Below are positions 4,533 through 8,097 of a stretch of 8,097 bases of DNA, piece after piece. Positions within the stretch are counted from its first letter, which is position 1; each line of letters begins with the position of its first letter. Origin of the DNA: Methanoculleus sp. (GTDB lineage: Archaea > Halobacteriota > Methanomicrobia > Methanomicrobiales > Methanoculleaceae); the NCBI GenBank assembly GCA_023230425.1, contig JALNXI010000086.1:1-8097 (forward strand). Reading direction: 5' to 3'. The position numbers and the translations under genes were made by a program. The notes under the pieces were generated by a model. It saw nothing but the letters and a program-made list of their open reading frames with translations, did not search any database and had not been told where the DNA came from.

Positions 4533-7252
4533 CCAGGGGGACGGCGCTTCCTGACCGCCTTCGCGACCTCCATCACGACCACGACCAGGGAGGCGAGGGC
4601 GAGCAGCGAGAGCCATTCAGCCGGTGAGATCGGTTGCAACTGGAGCACGTCCTGGAGGAACGGTATGTAGAGCGCGAGGATGTGTACACCCTGCGCGGCA
4701 ACGACGCCGGCGATCAGGAAGTAGTTGCGGCTTATCGGGACACGGAATGCCGAGAGGTACTCGGACCGGCAGTTGAAGACATGGAAGTTCTCAAAGAGCA
4801 CCATAAGCAGAACAACCAGGTTCCGGGCCGCGAACTCGTCCCACCCGTTTCCAAGGAGCCAGTACCAGGCACCGAGCGCGACCAGCGCGATTGTCGTGCC
4901 GGAGAGGAGCGTCTCCTCTATCATCAGCCGGTTGAAGATCCCCTCCTCCGGCCTTCGTGGTGGCCGGTCCATGACACCGGGTTCTCCCCCCTCGAGCGCC
5001 AGCGCCACGTCCTGGATGCCGTTTGTTACCAGGTTCAGCCAGAGGAGCTGGACCGCAAGGAGGGGCAACGGAAGGCCTATGATGAGGGCGAGCATGAAGA
5101 GGAGAACCTCAGCAAACCCGGTCGAGATCAGGAGGTAGACAACCTTCCTGACGTTGTCGTAGGCATACCGCCCCTCCTCGATCCCGGCGACTATCGAGGC
5201 GAAATCGTCGTCGGTGACGATCAGCGACGCCGTATCCTTGGCGACGTCGGTCCCCGAACCCATCGCCACCCCGATATTCGCGCTCCGGAGAGCCGGGGCG
5301 TCGTTGACCCCGTCCCCGGTGACCGCGACAAACGCCCCGCTCTCCCGGTAGGCCTCGACGATCCGGAGTTTCTGCAGCGGCGTCACCCTGGCAAAGACCC
5401 GGCCCCGCTTCACCCGGTCAACGAACTCCGGCAGCGTCAGCAGGTCAGGATCCCCCAGCTCTGCGCCGGTGACGACCTCATCGGGCGAAGCTGCAATCTC
5501 AAGTTCCCGCGCGATGGCGAGCGCCGTTGCGGGATGGTCCCCGGTCACCATCACCACGTCGACCCCGGCGCGGCGGCACCGCCGCACGGCGTCGGGAACA
5601 TCCGGCCTGATCGGGTCTATGAACCCGACCAGACCGAGGAGTTCAAGATGGGGCAATTTGGGTTTTTCAGGAGAGAACTGACCCTCTTCCACACGGCCAT
5701 GGGCCACGGCAAGCACCCGGTAGCCCCGGGAGGTCAGGTCATCGAGGTCACGCTGCATGCGGTCCTGGTCGAGCGGGGTGTCGCCTTCCTGCTCCCCGGC
5801 CATAGTCCGGCAGAACGGGAGGATTGTCTCAACCGCTCCCTTGACCGCAACCTGGACTGCATCCCCCTCCCGGTACCAGACAGCAGCATACCGCTGCTCT
5901 GACTCGAAGGGGATCTCGGCAACGGCGGGTGCACCCGCACGGATAGCGGCAGGAACAAGCCCCAGTTTGTAGGTGAGCGCGAGAAACGCCACATCGATCG
6001 CATCGCCCCGGTGTGCCCAGGAGCCCTCGCCGGCCCGTTCCAGACCCGCCTCGTTGCAGATCGTTGCGGCCCGGGCAAGGCGCTCCAGCCGGCGACGGGC
6101 CGGCCCGGAGACCACAGCGCCGCCCTCATCGAGGACGTCTCCCTCGCCGGCGTACCCGGCTCCCGTGACGGAGAACTCCTCACCCGTGGCCAGGGCAACA
6201 ACCCGGGCTGTCTGCTGGTTCACCGTGAGGGTGCCGGTCTTGTCGCTTGCGATCAGGGTGCAGCTCCCGAGGCTCTCCACGGCTGCCAGGAACCGGACGA
6301 TGACGTTCCGCCCGGCCATCCGTGAGGTTGCGACCGAGAGCGCGACGGTCAGTGCGATCGGGAGGCCTTCGGGAATCGCCGAGACCGCGAGGGCGACAGC
6401 GAGGAAGAAGACCTCGACCGGCGGCATCCCCTGGCCGAGGACGATGATTGCAAGCAGCCCGGTGGCGGCGAGGACGGCGATGCTGATCTTTCGGGAGAAG
6501 TCTTCCATCCGGATGACGAGCGGGGGTTTGCCCATCTCCGACGCCATGACCGTCTCAGCGATCTGCCCGATCTCGGTGTTCCGGCCGGTCGCAACCACGA
6601 TCCCGGTGCTCCGGCCGCTCATGACGGTGCTGCCGGCATAAAGCATGTTCAGGCGGTCGCCCGGGGGGAGAGCCGCGTCAACGGGGTCTGGGTTCTTCCC
6701 GACTGCGTGGGACTCGCCGGTCAGGAGGGATTCGTCGACCGCGAGCGCCCTGACCCGGAGGATGCGGATATCGGCAGGAATGCGGTCGCCTGACTCCAGG
6801 GCCACGCGGTCGCCGGGAACCATATCTTCGGCCGGGACGGTCGCATCAAGGCCGTCCCGCCTCACCCGTGCATAGACCTTGAGCATCTGCTGCAGGGCTG
6901 TTGCGCTCCTCTCCGCTCTTACCTCCTGGAACGTCCCGATGACGGCGTTGATCAGGATGACGATGAAGATGAAGGCCGCATCGGTGAGGTCGGCAAAGAG
7001 GACCGATATGATCCCGGCCGCAAGGAGGACGTAGATGAGCGGGCTCGTGAACTGGCGGAGGAAGACCTCAAACGCTGTCGGAGGCCGCTTCTGGGGGAGG
7101 GCGTTTGCCCCGAAGACCTCCCGCCGCCGGGCGACCTCCGCATCAGAAAGGCCCCCGGTCGGTGAGGCAAGCCGCTCGGCTACGTCGTCTGCCGGGAGGG
7201 CGTGCCATGCCGTCGTCCGCGATTTCTCGGGGGAAAGGGGGGAGGTTGTCAT
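4517..7252 (-). CDS. Cation-translocating P-type ATPase (P2-like, Ca2+/Na+-pump related)
   Basis: This 911-residue ATP-driven cation pump of the plasma membrane is complete. Motifs numbered from ATG 7252: N-terminal cation ATPase domain 15-85, actuator TGES 178-181, M4 PEGLP 294-298, phosphorylation site DKTGTLT 337-343 (D337), nucleotide-binding KGA 471-473, TGD 570-572, and hinge TGDGVNDAP 645-653. The C-terminal helices run to about 895, followed by a basic tail. M4, M5 and M6 align well with SERCA: E295 (Glu309), E715 (Glu771), N740 (Asn796) and T743 (Thr799) are kept, but Asn768 is G712 and Asp800 is N744, with an extra D748. The ion is therefore uncertain; Ca2+, Na+, K+ and H+ are all possible. 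An in-frame ATG at 7351 would add 33 residues without family resemblance, across a strong inverted repeat, so 7252 is preferred despite lacking a Shine-Dalgarno site. The cupin gene lies upstream in the same direction. Confidence 0.93.
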   Translation of the reverse strand: MTTSPLSPEKSRTTAWHALPADDVAERLASPTGGLSDAEVARRREVFGANALPQKRPPTAFEVFLRQFTSPLIYVLLAAGIISVLFADLTDAAFIFIVILINAVIGTFQEVRAERSATALQQMLKVYARVRRDGLDATVPAEDMVPGDRVALESGDRIPADIRILRVRALAVDESLLTGESHAVGKNPDPVDAALPPGDRLNMLYAGSTVMSGRSTGIVVATGRNTEIGQIAETVMASEMGKPPLVIRMEDFSRKISIAVLAATGLLAIIVLGQGMPPVEVFFLAVALAVSAIPEGLPIALTVALSVATSRMAGRNVIVRFLAAVESLGSCTLIASDKTGTLTVNQQTARVVALATGEEFSVTGAGYAGEGDVLDEGGAVVSGPARRRLERLARAATICNEAGLERAGEGSWAHRGDAIDVAFLALTYKLGLVPAAIRAGAPAVAEIPFESEQRYAAVWYREGDAVQVAVKGAVETILPFCRTMAGEQEGDTPLDQDRMQRDLDDLTSRGYRVLAVAHGRVEEGQFSPEKPKLPHLELLGLVGFIDPIRPDVPDAVRRCRRAGVDVVMVTGDHPATALAIARELEIAASPDEVVTGAELGDPDLLTLPEFVDRVKRGRVFARVTPLQKLRIVEAYRESGAFVAVTGDGVNDAPALRSANIGVAMGSGTDVAKDTASLIVTDDDFASIVAGIEEGRYAYDNVRKVVYLLISTGFAEVLLFMLALIIGLPLPLLAVQLLWLNLVTNGIQDVALALEGGEPGVMDRPPRRPEEGIFNRLMIEETLLSGTTIALVALGAWYWLLGNGWDEFAARNLVVLLMVLFENFHVFNCRSEYLSAFRVPISRNYFLIAGVVAAQGVHILALYIPFLQDVLQLQPISPAEWLSLLALASLVVVVMEVAKAVRKRRPPGHRTG

Positions 7253-7307
7253 CGCCGCATTATTGTCCCGTACTTCCGCAGGACCGGACACCGCCGTGCG
7301 GGGCGTT

Positions 7308-7340
7308 AACCGGCCATGGCAGGTTCTTGCCAGGCCGGTT
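7308..7340 (-). repeat. Strong 13-bp inverted repeat in the ATPase leader
   Basis: On the plus strand, AACCGGCCATGGCA (7308-7321) and TGCCAGGCCGGTT (7328-7340) are complementary over 13 pairs, with one bulged A at 7316 and a six-base loop GGTTCT. The structure lies 56 to 88 bases upstream of the chosen ATPase start and downstream of both TATA-like boxes, so it should fold in the leader RNA. It has no T-run, so it is not a simple terminator. A regulatory leader hairpin or a protein-binding site is inferred. Confidence 0.6.
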
Positions 7341-7349
7341 GCAGGATAC

Positions 7350-7365
7350 ACCGTCGAACGACGGT
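7350..7365. promoter_or_regulatory. Operator-like 16-bp dyad at the ATPase promoter
   Basis: ACCGTCG-AA-CGACGGT is a perfect 7-bp inverted repeat around a two-base centre. The short spacer suits a dimeric DNA-binding regulator better than an RNA hairpin. It overlaps the transcription start predicted from the TATA-like box at 7379-7387 (about 26 bases downstream, near 7357), where a bound archaeal repressor would block RNA polymerase. The regulator is unknown. Confidence 0.5.
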
Positions 7366-7378
7366 TTCCCGGAATACG

Positions 7379-7389
7379 TTTTAAAAAGG
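7379..7389 (-). promoter_or_regulatory. TATA-like box for the P-type ATPase
   Basis: The minus strand reads CCTTTTTAAAA, an AT-rich patch in otherwise GC-rich DNA. It would place the transcription start near 7357, inside the 16-bp dyad, with a leader of about 105 bases before ATG 7252. A second candidate, TTTTTTATAG (minus strand, 7405-7414), lies 25 bases further upstream and doubles as the T-run after the cupin gene. I cannot tell which is used. Confidence 0.45.
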
Positions 7390-7408
7390 TGTCAGATCAT
7401 CCGTCTAT

Positions 7409-7439
7409 AAAAAACCCGGGGTTTCGGACTGCAGCCCGG
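7409..7439 (-). terminator. Possible terminator of the cupin gene
   Basis: Directly after the cupin stop the minus strand has CCGGG (7439-7435), a 14-base loop, CCCGG (7420-7416), one G and then six T (7414-7409). The stem is short, so the T-run is the main argument. The same T-run continues as TTTTTTATAG and may instead be a TATA box for the ATPase. Confidence 0.35.
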
Positions 7440-7775
7440 TCAGGCGTGGATCATCGTCAGCATCATCTTGAAGCGGGTGGTAGCGTGGACCGCGTGGGGC
7501 TTTTGTGCCGGCATGATGATCAGGTCGCCTGTCTTCATCGGGTACTCGGTGCCCGTGATGGTGATGAGCGCCTCCCCGTCGAGGACCTGGAGGACGGCAT
7601 CGTAGGGCGCGGTGTGCTCCGAGAGGCCTTCGCCCGCATCGAAGGCGAAGACCGTGATCGTGCCCGACTTCGTGTAGGCGAGCATCCGGCTGACGATCGA
7701 GCCCGGCTGGTAGGCAACGAGGTCGCGGGGGTCGATGACCTCTTCAGCGAGATTCTCTTTTCTTGCTTCTGGCAT
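7440..7775 (-). CDS. Small single-domain cupin protein
   Basis: This 111-residue protein forms one cupin beta-barrel and is probably cytoplasmic. Motif 1 is GEGLSEHTAPYDAVLQVLDG (48-67) and motif 2 is GDLIIMPAQKPHAVHA (83-98), ending in the family-typical RFKMMLTMI. The EHTAPYDA signature marks a common prokaryotic group of unknown function (COG1917-like). Of the classical metal ligands only H54 and H94 are clear; the second His and the Glu of motif 1 are replaced by A56 and A60, so a metal-dependent enzyme activity is doubtful. I prefer ATG 7775. A GTG at 7790 would add MKLPP but has no ribosome binding site, whereas AGGTGA overlapping that GTG could serve ATG 7775 at a rather long spacing of 12 bases. 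The gene lies upstream of, and is co-oriented with, the ATPase gene, with 187 bases between. Confidence 0.88.
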   Translation of the reverse strand: MPEARKENLAEEVIDPRDLVAYQPGSIVSRMLAYTKSGTITVFAFDAGEGLSEHTAPYDAVLQVLDGEALITITGTEYPMKTGDLIIMPAQKPHAVHATTRFKMMLTMIHA

Positions 7776-7790
7776 AGGAGGCAGTTTCAC

Positions 7791-7929
7791 CTGCAGGGTC
7801 TTCTGCTTTGCGCCGTCATGACGAGCCCCTCACTGGTGCGACCCCGGGGGGTGGCGGCGCCCGGCACAAGGTGTACTCATACCGCTCGAATTGGGTAGTG
7901 CTCCAGCAGAGAACTGATAATCGATCTCG
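7791..7929. other. Intergenic stretch upstream of the cupin gene
   Basis: No convincing coding frame, RNA gene or repeat is seen here. It should hold the leftward cupin promoter and possibly a rightward one for the open frame starting near 7930, but no good TATA box stands out. The only AT-rich patch is CTGATAATCGAT (7914-7925). A G/C block (about 7840-7870, containing ACCCCGGGGGGT) could form local structure. Confidence 0.4.
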
Positions 7930-8097
7930 GTGGATCCGACCGAAAATTTCCGTTATCGGGCTCTGGTAACGCCCACCCTATTCCGGCTGTCGTTCATCCC
8001 TGACGAGATTGGTGCCGGACCCGGCCTGTCCCTGAGTTCGACCTTTTCTCGCAAGCATGTCCTCATGCTGTGGACCGTGGTGGCTATCGCCATGGGG
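7930..8097 (+). CDS. Putative membrane protein, N-terminal fragment cut by the right edge
   Basis: A plus-strand frame is open from 7921 (stop TAA at 7918-7920) to the end of the window. From GTG 7930 it gives 56 codons, containing FRYRALVTPTLFRLSFIPDE and then SRKHVLMLWTVVAIAMG. The latter is a basic residue pair followed by a hydrophobic run, like the first membrane helix of a transporter or other membrane protein. Third positions are GC-rich but less so than in neighbouring genes, and there is no Shine-Dalgarno site. ATG 8065, at the head of the hydrophobic run, is an alternative start and would make the upstream part leader. I do not recognise the family; the frame may be open by chance. 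Confidence 0.4.
   Translation, partial: MDPTENFRYRALVTPTLFRLSFIPDEIGAGPGLSLSSTFSRKHVLMLWTVVAIAMG

Noticed and set aside
3669..4616. Minus-strand open frame (315 codons) opposite the beta-propeller gene
   Set aside because: It is a shadow of the beta-propeller coding strand, with low-complexity Arg/Gly/Val composition and no recognisable motif.
4634..5902. Long plus-strand open frame (422 codons) opposite the ATPase
   Set aside because: It is antisense to strongly conserved ATPase motifs. Its translation is rich in charged and Pro residues without domain features, and long antisense frames are expected in GC-rich DNA.
7253..7351. 33-residue N-terminal extension of the ATPase from ATG 7351
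   Set aside because: The extension has no similarity to the usual pump N-terminus, crosses a strong inverted repeat, and its codons look unlike the rest of the gene.
7835..7870. G/C-rich block with ACCCCGGGGGGT as a possible terminator or RNA gene
   Set aside because: The stem is short, no T-run follows, and base composition alone can produce it.

Overview
The window is GC-rich DNA with very high G+C at third codon positions. It most likely comes from a methanogenic archaeon of the Methanomicrobiales, and a Methanoculleus-like organism is my best guess. This rests on the protein set (a YkgJ-type cysteine-cluster protein, a secreted C-terminal beta-propeller protein, a YrbG-type exchanger, an EHTAPYD-type cupin), on TATA-like boxes upstream of genes, and on the scarcity of Shine-Dalgarno sites. 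The taxonomic placement is inference.

Layout, left to right. (1) 1-563, minus: the N-terminal part of a class I pyridine nucleotide-disulfide oxidoreductase, cut by the left edge. (2) 676-1281, minus: a YkgJ-family cysteine-cluster protein, followed by a terminator-like hairpin with a T-run. Its frame stays coding-like upstream to about 1380 without an in-frame start, and the nearest ATG (1393) is in another frame, so the 5' end looks frameshifted. (3) 1394-1589: a divergent promoter region with two inverted repeats. (4) 1590-2522, plus: a YrbG/NCX-type cation/calcium exchanger with both alpha repeats. (5) 2616-4532, plus: a secreted beta-propeller protein with a signal peptide, a clear ribosome binding site and a TATA-like box. 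(6) 4517-7252, minus: a complete P-type cation ATPase whose 3' end overlaps the beta-propeller gene by 16 bases. (7) 7253-7439: a structured intergenic region with TATA-like boxes, a 16-bp dyad and a 13-bp stem-loop. (8) 7440-7775, minus: a small cupin. (9) 7791-8097: mostly non-coding at first, then an open plus-strand frame from about 7930 that runs off the right edge and looks like the start of a membrane protein.

Functionally, the middle of the window deals with the membrane and cell surface: a secondary cation exchanger, an exported propeller protein and a primary cation pump. Both transporters depart from classical Ca2+-site residues: the exchanger has Asn at the NCX_Mj Asp240 position, and the pump has Gly and Asn at the SERCA Asn768 and Asp800 positions. 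Their ion specificity should therefore not be assumed. No mobile element, CRISPR array, tRNA or rRNA was seen. The most interesting non-coding structure is the ATPase promoter and leader, where a near-perfect operator-like dyad lies at the predicted transcription start and a strong hairpin follows in the leader.
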